Counted from the first letter of the stretch, positions 43,899-53,274 are shown. The stretch is DNA of 64,000 nt from Ktedonobacter sp. SOSP1-85 (GCF_016587415.1 NZ_BNJI01000001.1:372001-436000), one strand, 5' to 3'. Translations and numbers: made by a program. The notes: generated by a model not told the origin, from the letters alone.

Positions 43899-44540
43899 AT
43901 GGAAACACAGTTACCAAATAAAAACGACATTTCTACCTATAGGCAGGTCCGAGACTATGGCCGTGAACTTTTGCGGCGCAACGTCATTGAAGCTGCCAGC
44001 CGACTGTTGCGAGAAGAAGGGCCAGAAGCCCTCACCGTCCGACATGTGGCACAGACGCTGGATTGCTCAACTAAGATCATCTATACCATGTTCAAGGGGA
44101 AAGATGGATTGGCAGATGCGCTGTATCTAGAGGGATGTGCATACCTTGCGCAAACCATTGCTCAGGTGCCGAAGGCAGGGACTCCGGCAGCCTATCTGCG
44201 TGCCGTTGCCTGGGCCTACTGGACCTTTGCCCTAGCGCATCCCAGTTTTTATCTAGTGATGTTTTGTGGCGCGATTCCTCATTATCAGCCCAGCGCCACC
44301 AGTCTTCACGGTACCACTACTGCCTTTGGAGTCGTGATCGAGATCCTCCAGCATTATGATCAGGAGAAGGCTTTACTAGTCCGCGATGATTTGACGCTAG
44401 TGACGCAAACCTTCTGGGCAGCGTTACATGGCGTGGTGAGTCTTCATCTGCTGGGACATTTCACCAGCTTTGCCTCCTCCAAGCTGGTCTTTGAACGTGC
44501 GGTTGAAGCCATGATTCTGTCTCTGTTCCCACAACCGTAA
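43899..44540 (+). CDS. TetR-family regulator (WHG-type ligand domain)
   Basis: 213 residues with the HTH at ~25-70 (RRNVIEAASRLLREEGPEAL, then VAQTLDCSTKIIYTMF) and a ligand domain like TetR_C_13 (AWAYWTFALAHPSFYLVMF). No ribosome site precedes the ATG, in keeping with the leaderless promoter. It probably controls the metallo-hydrolase and reductase genes downstream, which share a motif. Confidence 0.9.
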   Translation: METQLPNKNDISTYRQVRDYGRELLRRNVIEAASRLLREEGPEALTVRHVAQTLDCSTKIIYTMFKGKDGLADALYLEGCAYLAQTIAQVPKAGTPAAYLRAVAWAYWTFALAHPSFYLVMFCGAIPHYQPSATSLHGTTTAFGVVIEILQHYDQEKALLVRDDLTLVTQTFWAALHGVVSLHLLGHFTSFASSKLVFERAVEAMILSLFPQP

Positions 44541-44596
44541 GTCGTTCCTGCCTTCAAGAAGTGGGAGATGTGGACCTGTTTTTTTTTTATTGTGGC

Positions 44597-44628
44597 AACG
44601 TTGTTTCCTATTAGTACGGTTGTTTCTT
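44597..44628 (+). promoter_or_regulatory. Shared TTGTT-box motif, copy 1
   Basis: Two TTGTT boxes (44601 and 44620) start 19 bp apart. The same arrangement is found at 46112, before the quinone reductase. A possible operator of the TetR gene at 43899. Confidence 0.45.
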
Positions 44629-44773
44629 CGCAATAAAAAGAGAGCCGAGCATGTATGCAGCCTGGTATGAACAGCAGGGGCCAGCCGAAAACGTTCTGCA
44701 TGTGGGAGAAAGCGAAGACAATTGAGAACATGTGCTGCACTCTCTTAAGAGAGTGCATAGGAGGAATCCATTT

Positions 44774-45409
44774 ATGGAGATTACCAAAGGCATTCATTTA
44801 TTGGATGGGACCAAAGGGAGCTATGTCTACCTGATTCTGGGAGAGGAGCCGGTACTGATTGATACCTCTCTGCCAGGACGTGCTCACACTATTCTAGACT
44901 CTCTGGAGTACCTCGGTCTCAAACCAACCGATCTCGCACATATTTTCTTGACACACTACGATGTCGATCATATTGGCAATGCACGTGCTTTGCGCGAAGC
45001 CTCAGGAGCAAAACTCTGGGCACCTCGGGAGGATCTGCCCTATATCCGTGGGGAAATGAATCCTCCTGGCGTCAGACGACTTATCCAAATGTTGTATCGC
45101 GTGGATGCTCCCCAGATCGACGAAACCTACAAGCCCGGGCAAACCATAGCTGGGCTGGAGGTCATTCCTACTCCAGGACATACCCTGGGTCATGTCTCGT
45201 TTCGCATTCACGACATACTGTTTAGCGGGGATCTGGTCAGAAACAAAAACGGCAAATTGCAGCCCCAGCCAGCGATGGCTACCTGGGATAGAGCGGCATT
45301 GAAGCGCTCTCTGAGCGAAGTCGGGAACTATGCGTTTACCTGGGTCTGCCCAGCTCACGGTGAGCCGATCCAACGCGGGAACCTCTGGGAGACACTGGTT
45401 GAATGTTAA
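44774..45409 (+). CDS. Metallo-beta-lactamase fold hydrolase
   Basis: 211 residues from the ATG at 44774 (AGGAGG 9 bases upstream). Zinc motif THYDVDHIGN at ~59-68, then PTPGHTLGHVSF, FSGDLV and a late PAHGEP give the complete two-metal set. Substrate unknown (glyoxalase II-like or lactonase). It stands behind a TetR gene and shares its putative operator with the downstream reductase. Confidence 0.93.
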   Translation: MEITKGIHLLDGTKGSYVYLILGEEPVLIDTSLPGRAHTILDSLEYLGLKPTDLAHIFLTHYDVDHIGNARALREASGAKLWAPREDLPYIRGEMNPPGVRRLIQMLYRVDAPQIDETYKPGQTIAGLEVIPTPGHTLGHVSFRIHDILFSGDLVRNKNGKLQPQPAMATWDRAALKRSLSEVGNYAFTWVCPAHGEPIQRGNLWETLVEC

Positions 45410-45552
45410 ACGTCATCAATATCATCTCTTCAATATTAGCGACCTCTGAACGAATGGACACCATCAAACGGGTGTATGTACCCTGTTTTTCTACCCTCAA
45501 GGTTCCCGCCAGATAGGAGAGAGAGAATGTAACACACATCTTGTTTCATTAC

Positions 45553-46067
45553 AGGCCTCGCCGATACAGAATTGGAGCGCGATGCGCGCACAAGCCTCCG
45601 CAAGTTGTTCTACGCGACTTCAGGCGATGCTTCTGTAGATGCTGAGCTTATTGTCCTTCAGGGGAAGGGCCTGCTGGATATCTTACAGGCTCCCACAACT
45701 CTGCCTTTCTGGCTGAGCGTAGAGGATCTCAACTACTGTAGAGGATCTCAACTACTATAGTAGCGAATTCGAGCGAACGGGTTTCAGTGGAGGACTGAAC
45801 TGGTATCGGACGATTGAGCAGAGCTGGGAACTGATGGCTGCTTGGACAGGGGTCCCTGTCCTCCCACCAGCCCTCTATATCGCCGGTGAGCAAGATCTAG
45901 GAGCCAACTTACCTGGTAGTCGAGAGCTGATCGCTAACTTGCGTGCCTTGGTTCATCATCTCAAGGAGACACTTCTCCTTTCAGGCTGCGGTCATTGGAC
46001 CCAGCAGGAGCGTCCTGTGGAGGTAAATACAGCACTCATTGAGTTTTTGAAGACCCTATCTGCCTAA
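45553..46067 (+). pseudogene. Epoxide-hydrolase-like gene, C-terminal half, frameshifted
   Basis: The frame reads TGLADTELERDARTSLRKLF and continues to SVEDLNYY..., then ALYIAGEQDLG and a C-terminal GCGHWTQQERP with the catalytic His. The nucleophile half is deleted. A tandem 19-bp duplication at 45719-45756 shifts the frame; with one copy removed, the two parts join exactly (VEDLNYYSSEFERTGF). Confidence 0.85.
45719..45756 (+). repeat. Tandem 19-bp duplication
   Basis: Two perfect copies (45719-45737, 45738-45756) of a segment starting GTAGAGGATC. The length is not a multiple of three, so it breaks the reading frame of the hydrolase fragment. Confidence 0.95.
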
Positions 46068-46111
46068 TTCAAGCGTTGGGTGAGATAGTCAATGCTGAAT
46101 TTTTTGGTGGT

Positions 46112-46143
46112 AACATTGTTGCTAATCCATACCATTGTTTCTA
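46112..46143 (+). promoter_or_regulatory. Shared TTGTT-box motif, copy 2
   Basis: TTGTT boxes at 46116 and 46135, 19 bp apart, about 30 bp before the quinone reductase start. Confidence 0.45.
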
Positions 46144-46168
46144 TACCCATGTATGAAAGCGGGAAATC

Positions 46169-47212
46169 ATGAAATATCAACATATTCTTGCCACACAAGC
46201 CGGAGGGACACAGGTCCTTCAACTCCGAGAAGATGAACTTCCAGAACCCAAAGCGAGCGAGGTTCGCGTGAAGATTCTTGCTGCCGGTGTCGCATTTCCA
46301 GACATCCTCATCCGGATGGGAAAGTATCCTGGGATACCTGCATACCCTTTCACCCCAGGCTATGACCTCGTGGGAGTCATTGAAAAATGTGGCTCGTCGG
46401 TCAAAGAGAGAACAGTAGGTCAGATGGTTGCCGCGCTTCCCCAATGGGGCAGTTATAGTCAGTATCTCTGTCTCCCTGAGCAAGAAGTGGTTCCGGTGCC
46501 AGAGCAGATTGATCCAGCCGAAGCGGTTAGCTTGGTTTTAAACTACGTGACCGCTTACCAGATGTTATACCGCGCTGCCCATGTCAAAGCAGGGGAGCGT
46601 ATTCTGGTACATGGAGCAGCAGGAGGTGTAGGGACAGCTCTGTTGCAATTAGGCCATCTGCTGCATCTCGAGATGTATGGAACTGCATCCACTGCCAAAC
46701 AGCAGGTGATAGCGAGCTTAGGTGCAACACCGATTGACTACACCAAAGAGGATTTTGCCACACGCATTCATGCCTTAACCGGCGATGGCGTTGATGCGGT
46801 CTTTGATGCGATAGGTGGTGAGCACTTCTACCGGTCATTTCAAGCACTGCGAAAAGGGGGGCGGTTTATTGGCTATGGCTTCACGCTTGAGAATCTCCGG
46901 GGGGGTGATCTGCTGCCAGGGGTGCTGCGTACATTACCCAAACTAGCCTACTGGTCCATCCTTCCTAATGGGAAACATGCGCAGTGGTATGCCATTGCGG
47001 GAGCGCTTATTGGGATGAAAAATCGGCATCCAGAGTGGTTTCGCGAGGATCTCACAAAGCTGTTTGCGCTTCTGGTAGAGGGAAAGATCAAGCCTGTGAT
47101 TGCGAAACGCCTTTCCTTAGAAGACGTCGTTTATGCCCATGAACTGATCGAGAGCGCTCAAATCCAGGGGAAGCTGGTCCTCCTTCCTCATATATCATAT
47201 GCTCATAATTGA
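46169..47212 (+). CDS. NADPH:quinone reductase-like MDR oxidoreductase
   Basis: 347 residues. GroES-like N-terminal domain (EVRVKILAAGVAFPDILIRM, PFTPGYDLVGVI) and Rossmann domain with HGAAGGVGTALLQLG at ~147-161. No zinc-binding Cys cluster, so it belongs to the quinone reductase/VAT-1 branch. It would reduce quinones or enones with NADPH. It ends 10 bp into the end of the convergent TetR gene. Confidence 0.92.
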   Translation: MKYQHILATQAGGTQVLQLREDELPEPKASEVRVKILAAGVAFPDILIRMGKYPGIPAYPFTPGYDLVGVIEKCGSSVKERTVGQMVAALPQWGSYSQYLCLPEQEVVPVPEQIDPAEAVSLVLNYVTAYQMLYRAAHVKAGERILVHGAAGGVGTALLQLGHLLHLEMYGTASTAKQQVIASLGATPIDYTKEDFATRIHALTGDGVDAVFDAIGGEHFYRSFQALRKGGRFIGYGFTLENLRGGDLLPGVLRTLPKLAYWSILPNGKHAQWYAIAGALIGMKNRHPEWFREDLTKLFALLVEGKIKPVIAKRLSLEDVVYAHELIESAQIQGKLVLLPHISYAHN

Positions 47213-47772
47213 AAATCAACCAAATAGGGTGCAATCGTTGTGAGTTGAGCCGATGGACCGGAAGAACCAAAGAGAGGAGCGGAAGCTAGCGCTCCATTGA
47301 TCACCAGCAAGAGTTGATCAGCCAATGCATCGGGATCGCGCGCACCAGCCTGTTGACTGAGTTGGTACAAGCGTAACCGTAGCGCATGTTTGTATTCTAT
47401 GGCCTGGCGGTGAGCAGGATGATCTTCTTCAGAGAACTCTGCCAGGGCATTCAAGAAAGCACAGCCACGATATCCTGGTTTCGTCAGGATCTGGGTCGTG
47501 GCATCGATTAACGCCAACAATTGCGCTTTCGCTGATTCTTGGAGTGGTGCGATGGCTTCCTCAAACCATTGCCAATGAAGGCAATTCTCCTCTTCAAGAT
47601 AAGCGGAAATTAACTTGTCTTTCGTCGAAAAGTGTCGGTAAAGTGTTGGCTTTCCTACACCTGATTGCTCAGCAATCGTGTCAACTCCAATGGAACGAAT
47701 ACCTTTTCGATAAAACAAGTCACTCGCTGTCTCCAGAAGACGCTGACGTGCGGATGAATGTGACGCGGTTAT
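47203..47772 (-). CDS. TetR-family regulator with a non-canonical start
   Basis: The HTH reads ARQRLLETASDLFYRKGIRS, then IAEQSGVGKPTLYRHF. The only ATG/GTG/TTG in frame is a TTG at 47718 inside the first helix (DLFYR), which would remove part of the HTH. Upstream the frame is open and homologous to TetR proteins through TASHSSARQ, with AAAGGGA 6 bases before an ATA codon at 47772. I take this as the start; ATA initiation or a start-codon mutation are both possible. The ligand domain is of the TetR_C_33-like type. A 13-bp inverted repeat overlaps its 5' region. Confidence 0.8.
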   Translation of the reverse strand: MTASHSSARQRLLETASDLFYRKGIRSIGVDTIAEQSGVGKPTLYRHFSTKDKLISAYLEEENCLHWQWFEEAIAPLQESAKAQLLALIDATTQILTKPGYRGCAFLNALAEFSEEDHPAHRQAIEYKHALRLRLYQLSQQAGARDPDALADQLLLVINGALASAPLFGSSGPSAQLTTIAPYLVDFQL

Positions 47773-47785
47773 GTTTTCCCTTTCA

Positions 47786-47820
47786 ATACTACAATACAGA
47801 ACAGTTTTGTATTGTAGTAT
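47786..47820. promoter_or_regulatory. TetR operator palindrome
   Basis: Perfect 13-bp arms ATACTACAATACA (47786-47798) and its complement (47808-47820) separated by 9 bp, directly upstream of the TetR gene. Confidence 0.85.
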
Positions 47821-47881
47821 ATCATGAGAGCATTTCTTTCAGCAAACGGGAGGAGAAGGAGCGTTTGGCCCTCATTATGTT

Positions 47882-47943
47882 CTCCTCCTTCCTAACATGG
47901 AGCCGCTTCTTGCAAGAAGCGGCTCCATGTTAGGAAGGAGGAG
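47882..47943. repeat. Perfect 62-bp palindrome
   Basis: Each half of 31 bp is the exact reverse complement of the other, with no spacer (centre TTGCAA). It lies between two minus-strand genes and can form a long hairpin or cruciform. It may work as a terminator; no T run follows. Confidence 0.95.
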
Positions 47944-48065
47944 CATGCACGAATAGGCGTCTAACCTCTACTGTTCGATAGTGTGCGCAAAATTGCCCTT
48001 TGCCACAATGGTTGGCTCATCCCACGCGATGCGCAACGAGACAGGCGCTGCTTAAGATCCCCTCA

Positions 48066-48895
48066 TCAAGAGGAAGCAGACAACGCCTGTTCTAACTTCG
48101 AAGCGGTTGAAGGGGAAGCGGCATAGATTTTCACACGGAGATTGGCAGAAAAAGAGGCTTGCACATGGTCAAATTCCAGGAGACCGAGCGCTGGATGCAT
48201 CATGGGTTGTGGTCCATTGGGCAAACCTCGTATATCATGTTGCTCCCACCATTCCCGAAATAAAGGGCTCATGTGCTGCAAATCATGGAGTAATTCCTCA
48301 AACGAGGCATCGCCTGGATAGCGAGCGTAATCGGCACGAAAGTGGGCCACCAGATTGCGCGCCTGCACCTCCCAGTCAAGATCGAGCGAGTGTCCTTGCA
48401 TCTGAAAGGAGCGCCAGACCACATTGAGCGAGTGCGGTAGAAAGGGCTCATCAAAGCAAAAGACCAGGTCAGCCGCTCGATTCCTGAAGAGAATGTCCCA
48501 GCGCCGCCCGATCACAAAGGCTGGATGAGGAGTCAGCACATCCACCACGCGCCGTAGTTCTGGGGGACCTCTTCTTCCTCTGGTGGCGCTTTCACAGGCA
48601 GAGTGTGACCTGCCAGCAGGAACAGGTACTTCTCCTCTGCATGGGTGAGCCTGAGCGCCTGTGCAATGCTTTCCAGAACAGGCTTTGAGGGATGAACGTC
48701 CTTTCCCTGCTCCAGCAAGGTATACCACGAAACCCCGATATTCGCCAATTCCGCCACGTCTTCGCGCCGCAGCCCTGGCGTTCGATGCCTGCTGCGTGCT
48801 GGTAATCCTACCTCTGCTTGAGAGAGCCGGGCGCGGCGGGTGCGCAAGAAGGCCGCGAGTGCTTGTCGGCGTTCGCTCTCTTCCATCTGTTTCAC
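48066..48895 (-). pseudogene. XRE-family regulator with MmyB-like domain, one frameshift
   Basis: The first frame encodes the HTH (ALAAFLRTRRARLSQAEVGL, then RRTPGLRREDVAELANIG) and runs into NYGAWWMC. The other frame continues exactly with PPELRRVVDVLTPHPAFVIG and the MmyB-like ligand domain (FRADYARYPGDASFEELL). The shift lies in a run of five C on the minus strand (48562-48566); six would restore the frame. It may be an error, a phase-variable tract or a true pseudogene. It is divergent from the epimerase at 49062, its likely target. Confidence 0.87.
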
Positions 48896-49061
48896 TCCTT
48901 ATCCTACTACTCGCGATCATACGATGACGAAAGGTTGGTTATCTCAATGTCCCTCAAGCATACTAAGGATGTGGTATCCAGGTCAAGCGAGACGCGCGAA
49001 GAGACCTGGCAACACCTCTTCTGCTGTCGCAAGAGAAAAGCTTTCATTCACAAGGAGTCAA

Positions 49062-49913
49062 ATGATCATGAAAACCATTCTTGTCACTGGTGCAACTGGG
49101 AAGGTTGGAAGTCACTTCGTGCCCCGTCTGTTGCAACGTGAAAATAACGTGCGGCTTCTCGTTCGCCGAGCGGAACAGGCTGAGGCTTTCCACAAGTTGG
49201 GGGCTGAGGTGATCGTGGGAGATCTGAGCCAGGAAGATCGCCTCGCTTCGGCTGTTGCAGGAGTCCAGATCGTCGTTCATCTGGCGGCCTTCTTCCGGGG
49301 AACTGACCAGGAGCGAATCAGGACGACCAATGAGGATGGTGCTCTGGCTCTGGCGAACGTCTCCCTTTCCGCAGGGGTTGAGCGCTTTGTCTTCACCAGC
49401 ACGAGCAACGTCTATGGTCCAGGTCTTAATCGGCCTGGTCGCGAAGATGACCCCCTCCAACCCACAGCCACGTATCCACAAAGCAAAGTTGCGGCTGAAC
49501 AGGCGCTGCTGGAACTGTATCGTACACGAGGGTTGGGAGTGCGTATCCTGCGTCTGGGTTTTGTCTATGGAGAAGGAGATACGCATGTGCATGAGTCCCT
49601 GCCGCTATTAAGTCAATGGCATCCAGCAAAACGGCTGCATATGGTGCATCATGCTGATGTCTCGCAGGCATTGCTGCGTGCTGTTACTACCGCTGGGATC
49701 GATGGCCAGATCTACAATGTCGCCGATGACGCACCCGTAAGTCTCGCAGAGTTGCGGCGTTTGAATGGCCTGTCAGAAGATGCAAGTGATGCAGATACCT
49801 CCTTCAAGAATCCGTGGGAATTGATCCTCGATACCCTCCGCATCCGCGATGAACTGGGCTTCCGCCCCATCTATCCTTCGTATTATGCCGCCAGAGATGC
49901 GGGTGCGCTTTAA
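49062..49913 (+). CDS. NAD-dependent epimerase/dehydratase
   Basis: 283 residues from the ATG at 49062 (AAGGAG 5 bases upstream; a second ATG at 49068 is also well placed). Rossmann start ILVTGATGKVGSHFVPRLL, FTSTSNVYGPGL and the catalytic YPQSK (Tyr-x-x-x-Lys). It is divergent from the MmyB-type regulator, a common pairing. Substrate unknown. Confidence 0.92.
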   Translation: MIMKTILVTGATGKVGSHFVPRLLQRENNVRLLVRRAEQAEAFHKLGAEVIVGDLSQEDRLASAVAGVQIVVHLAAFFRGTDQERIRTTNEDGALALANVSLSAGVERFVFTSTSNVYGPGLNRPGREDDPLQPTATYPQSKVAAEQALLELYRTRGLGVRILRLGFVYGEGDTHVHESLPLLSQWHPAKRLHMVHHADVSQALLRAVTTAGIDGQIYNVADDAPVSLAELRRLNGLSEDASDADTSFKNPWELILDTLRIRDELGFRPIYPSYYAARDAGAL

Positions 49914-49924
49914 TGCCGTCGTTG

Positions 49925-50103
49925 ATGAGAGACCAGACTCGTCTCTCACCGGCAACACGCTGTTTCCACTCAGCACCACGACGCAACCATTGATGACCTA
50001 CTTTGCGAACAGTGCTCTCCAGATCTCTTCTCAGTCCGTTCCCTCGACGCCCTCCTGGTTCGGGGAAGTGGTCCTGGTTGCTCATCATTGAACATGCCAG
50101 AGC
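49925..50103 (+). other. Hairpin and probable insertion-sequence left flank
   Basis: GAGAGAC/GTCTCTC (49933-49953 region) forms a small hairpin after the epimerase. The rest leads into a truncated transposase and holds no other gene. Confidence 0.4.
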
Positions 50104-50415
50104 GTGCTTGCAGCCATCGAGGAGCGAGTGCGCTTCGCCCGGCGTCGATTTGGTCATTACGACTTGATTGACTTCGTGGTCGTGCTCCTGGGTTATGCCA
50201 TCAGTAGCGAGCGCACGTTGGAAACGTTCTATGAGTCCTTACGCCCTTTTGCTGCGCCGTTCATGGCTCTCTTCGGGAGAGAGCGTCTTCCTCATCGCTC
50301 GACGCTCTCTCGCTTTCTCGCCGCGCTGGATCAAGCTCCGGTTGAGGCGTTGCGTACCGTGTTTCTCGAAGACCTGGTCGCTCGCCCTCTGGAGAAGGAG
50401 ACCCTCTATGTCAAG
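50104..50415 (+). pseudogene. Truncated DDE-type transposase, N-terminal domain
   Basis: About 100 codons from a GTG (LAAIEERVRFARRRFGHYDL, then LPHRSTLSRFLAALDQ) with the helical start of an IS4-like transposase. Homology ends near 50410; the frame continues into unrelated Arg-rich codons of the next element. No catalytic residues remain. Confidence 0.65.
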
Positions 50416-50783
50416 AGCCAAAACCGAGAAAGGAAAAAGCAGGGTGAGCGTAGGCGAAGCGGCCTCCCGTGTGGGGATGCAAGTCTACCACACCAGCCAA
50501 GGCCAAGGCGAGCGCCCACATCCGACCACCTCACCTCCTGCGCGGCCTTGACTTGGTGTGGTCTGCAGCGAGCAACCCACACCGGGAGTCGGGAACGCGG
50601 TGGTGGGCTGCGGCAGACGTTGGAGCGACGGGCAGGTGCGCAGGACCGGCTCACGGTCTGCAACAGGAACACAGCGGGAACCGCTTGGGCGACTCCGTTG
50701 GAGCACACGACATCAGCACTGACAAAGGACTTCGCAGTGCTGAGTGTGCCCAACCAAGCGTGAGGGAAAGGGACAGCCTGGGT
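50416..50783 (-). other. Structured non-coding flank of the IS110-like element (possible bridge RNA)
   Basis: About 370 bp, downstream of the transposase on its strand, without a plausible gene. It contains a strong two-part hairpin: GCACAC (50703) with GTGTGC (50744) and CAGCACTG (50714) with CAGTGCTG (50735). IS110-family elements encode a structured bridge RNA in a non-coding end; this is an inference, and the 5' flank (52001-52200) is the other candidate. Confidence 0.35.
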
Positions 50784-52000
50784 TCAGGCGGCACGTTGGC
50801 GAGGCGCGTGAGCCAGCTTCGCGGCTTCAAAGGTCTCGGCTTGATAGCACGTCTCACTCATCCACATCCGGTACATGATCCGCACCCAGATATTGGCCAG
50901 AGCGCGAAGGGCCATGCTATGCGTTTTGCCTTCGGCCAGTTTACGTTGGTAATACGAAGCCGCCCACGGCTCCGAGAGCGTCGATTGCCAGGCGAAGTGG
51001 TACAGATCATTGCGCCAGGGCTTCACGCAGGCAAAGCGTTTGTGCGCCTTGGCGTAATTGCCGCTTTGGGAGGGGACCGGAGCCGTCCCAGCCAGTTCCT
51101 GGACACTGTTGGCATCAGCATAGCGTGTGCGATCATCCCCCCATTCAGCAAGCAAGCGCGGAGCCAGGCGCTTGCCTGCCCGTGGAAGAGAACTCCAAAT
51201 CTCATGGTCTTTATGGGTCAAAAAAAGGGCTTGAATCTCCTTCTCATAGCTGGCAAGGTCCTCAATAACTACCAGCAGTTGTTTGACCAGAGACAGCATC
51301 AACCGCGATTTGGTGCGCACGGTGACTTCACTGGCGACCAACTGAGGACGGTGCAGTTCCTCAACCATCGAGGCGGCAGCCTGTGCTGGATTGGGAAACG
51401 TTCCCAGACGCAAGGTCGCCGTTATCTCTTCAACCGACGCATTCTGTGCTGCTTGGGGAGTCGGGTACGCTTGCAAAAAACGCAGCGTGGAAGGCTGCTG
51501 CAACGCGGGAGAACAACTTCAAGGCCACCAAGTAGTATTCCTTGAGGCAAGCGGTCAATTGGTTGACCAGGCGCGTTTGCATCTGAATCAGGGCATCCTG
51601 ATCGCGTGTCAACATTTTCAATTCCTGGACGATAGGGCTATCAGGTTCCAAGCGATGCAGTTCGGCCAAGTTGAAGTATCCCACTTTGGCCAACAAACAC
51701 GCGTCAATGCGATCAGTCGCGAGCTCCTGCCACTTTCCGCAACCCATTGATCGTTTTCGGGTTCACCGGGTACACGGGAATGCCAGCCGAGAGCAGGAAA
51801 GCGATGAGCAGCCCGTGATTCGTTTCGAGAATGCAAGCCAGTTCTTCGGGGTGCGAGGTAAAGCTCAACAAAAACTGCTTCAGGTCATGCAAGCCTTCCT
51901 GGCTGTGGGAAAAGCGGCGCGCTCCAACATGTTTACCGGTTTCATCAAGGACATCGACGTCATGATGGGTGTCTGCCCAATCCAAACCAACATACCACAT
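50784..52000 (-). pseudogene. IS110-family transposase with two frameshifts
   Basis: Three frames must be joined. 52000-51713 has the DEDD-type start (WYVGLDWADTHHDV, with Asp8) and NPKTINGLRKVAG. 51747-51430 has TDRIDACLLAKVG and the coiled coil LIQMQTRLVNQLTACLKEYY. 51503-50784 has the C-terminal domain with SSLPRAGKRLAPRLLAEWG and GTAPVPSQSG. Shifts lie near 51720 and 51490. The transposase is inactive as read; the element belongs to the IS116/IS110/IS902 group. Confidence 0.9.
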
Positions 52001-52328
52001 CGTTCCATCTCCTTTGCGAGAAACATTCCTGGGGGATCGGGTCCTTATATGCCGAGTGCTCGAAGCAACGACCCTCCAATCATCGATAGACCCAGGAAGG
52101 CTGCCGGGGGAAGCGCGATCTCCTTCTATCGGTCGAGCCGTGTGGAAAAAAGAGCCTTTTCCCTGGCTTCTGTATTGAACAGGTACGCTCCTGCTTAAGC
52201 CCTTGATCGAGAGGGCTTGTCAAAATATTAACATATAAGGAAATATGCTAGAATAGAATCTCTCGTATTATCTGTTTCGCAAAAAGCAGAAGAGATGTGC
52301 GTTGTTTGATGAAGAAGGCAGGAGTTGT
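52001..52328. other. Upstream flank of the IS110-like element and TetR promoter region
   Basis: Bases 52001-52200 are the probable left-end non-coding part of the insertion sequence. The AT-rich part 52210-52300 holds the promoter of the TetR gene; no clear palindrome was found. Confidence 0.4.
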
Positions 52329-52967
52329 ATGCGAACATGGTCAGAAGATCACCCGAAAGCTCGTTTGCTTGAGCGCAAACAGGAAGCCATTAAAGTGGCG
52401 GCGAAAGAGTTATTCCTACGGCATGGATATGCCAATACAACCATGGAAATGGTTGCTGCTCGGGCTGGTGTTTCCATTATGACCCTCTATCGGCATTTTC
52501 GTGGAAAAGATGTCCTCTTTCAGGCGGTGATCCAGCATCTGTGTAGCCAGAAAGCGAAGGAGGGCAAGGACATGTTCTGGCAGGGGAATCCTGCCGAGGT
52601 GTTGCATCGCTTGGGCCAGTTGCGGCTCGCCTACGCCCTCAATCCAGAGGAGATCGCTCTATATCAAGTCATTCTCGGTGCCATGGAACACTTCCCAGAA
52701 GTGGGGCGGATGTATTATCACCTGAGCGTGGAAAAGGCACTTGATCGATTGAGCGCGTACTTTCAGGAACTGGATCGCCAGGAGAGTTTACACATTCCCG
52801 ATCCTCGCCTCTCAGCGCAGGCTTTTTTGACCTTACTGCAGGGACAGATTATCGAGCGAGCACGTCTGGGAGCAGGACCCGCTCCGACGAATGAAGAGAT
52901 TGAGCATCATATTGATACCTGTGTCACCTTTTTCCTCGCGGCTCATCACGCCAATCGTCCTAATTGA
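52329..52967 (+). CDS. TetR-family regulator
   Basis: 212 residues from the ATG at 52329 (GGAG 5 bases upstream). HTH at ~17-62 (QEAIKVAAKELFLRHGYANT, then SIMTLYRHFRGKD) followed by a TetR_C_7-like all-helical domain. No target gene is obvious: upstream is the IS110 remnant and downstream a transposase fragment. Confidence 0.9.
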   Translation: MRTWSEDHPKARLLERKQEAIKVAAKELFLRHGYANTTMEMVAARAGVSIMTLYRHFRGKDVLFQAVIQHLCSQKAKEGKDMFWQGNPAEVLHRLGQLRLAYALNPEEIALYQVILGAMEHFPEVGRMYYHLSVEKALDRLSAYFQELDRQESLHIPDPRLSAQAFLTLLQGQIIERARLGAGPAPTNEEIEHHIDTCVTFFLAAHHANRPN

Positions 52968-53102
52968 GCGGCTTTTCCATCTCGACTTCCGAAAGATGCA
53001 TGCCCAGAGGCGAGAAGAGCCACGCGATGGGTACAGGAAGCCCTGACAGAATGCTTCCACTTGTTCGGTTTAGTCTAAACGTCAATGTAAGGGGAAATCG
53101 TC

Positions 53103-53240
53103 ATGCGCATGACGCCCGAAACCTTCCATACCTGGAGCCAACGCCTTCAGTTGAGCGCTAAAACCGAAGCGCTTATTGCCTCCGTTCGCTCTTCGCCTCT
53201 GGTACGCAGACCGAGTGGGCGTGCGGGGAGATCACTGGCA
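53103..53240 (+). pseudogene. N-terminal fragment of a Mu/integrase-type transposase
   Basis: About 45 codons (MTPETFHTWSQRLQLSAKTE, then RSSPLVRRPSGRAG) with AAGGGGA upstream. The pattern matches starts of transposases I associate with this phylum, but the catalytic part is missing and the TPR gene lies on the other strand from 53275. Confidence 0.45.
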
Positions 53241-53274
53241 TTCCAGGCTCTTGGCCTTCCTCCTGCACGGCTGA

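Noticed and set aside
50469..51545. 358-codon plus-strand frame across the IS110 remnant
   Set aside because: Antisense to the IS110 transposase and its flank; no motif and no ribosome site.
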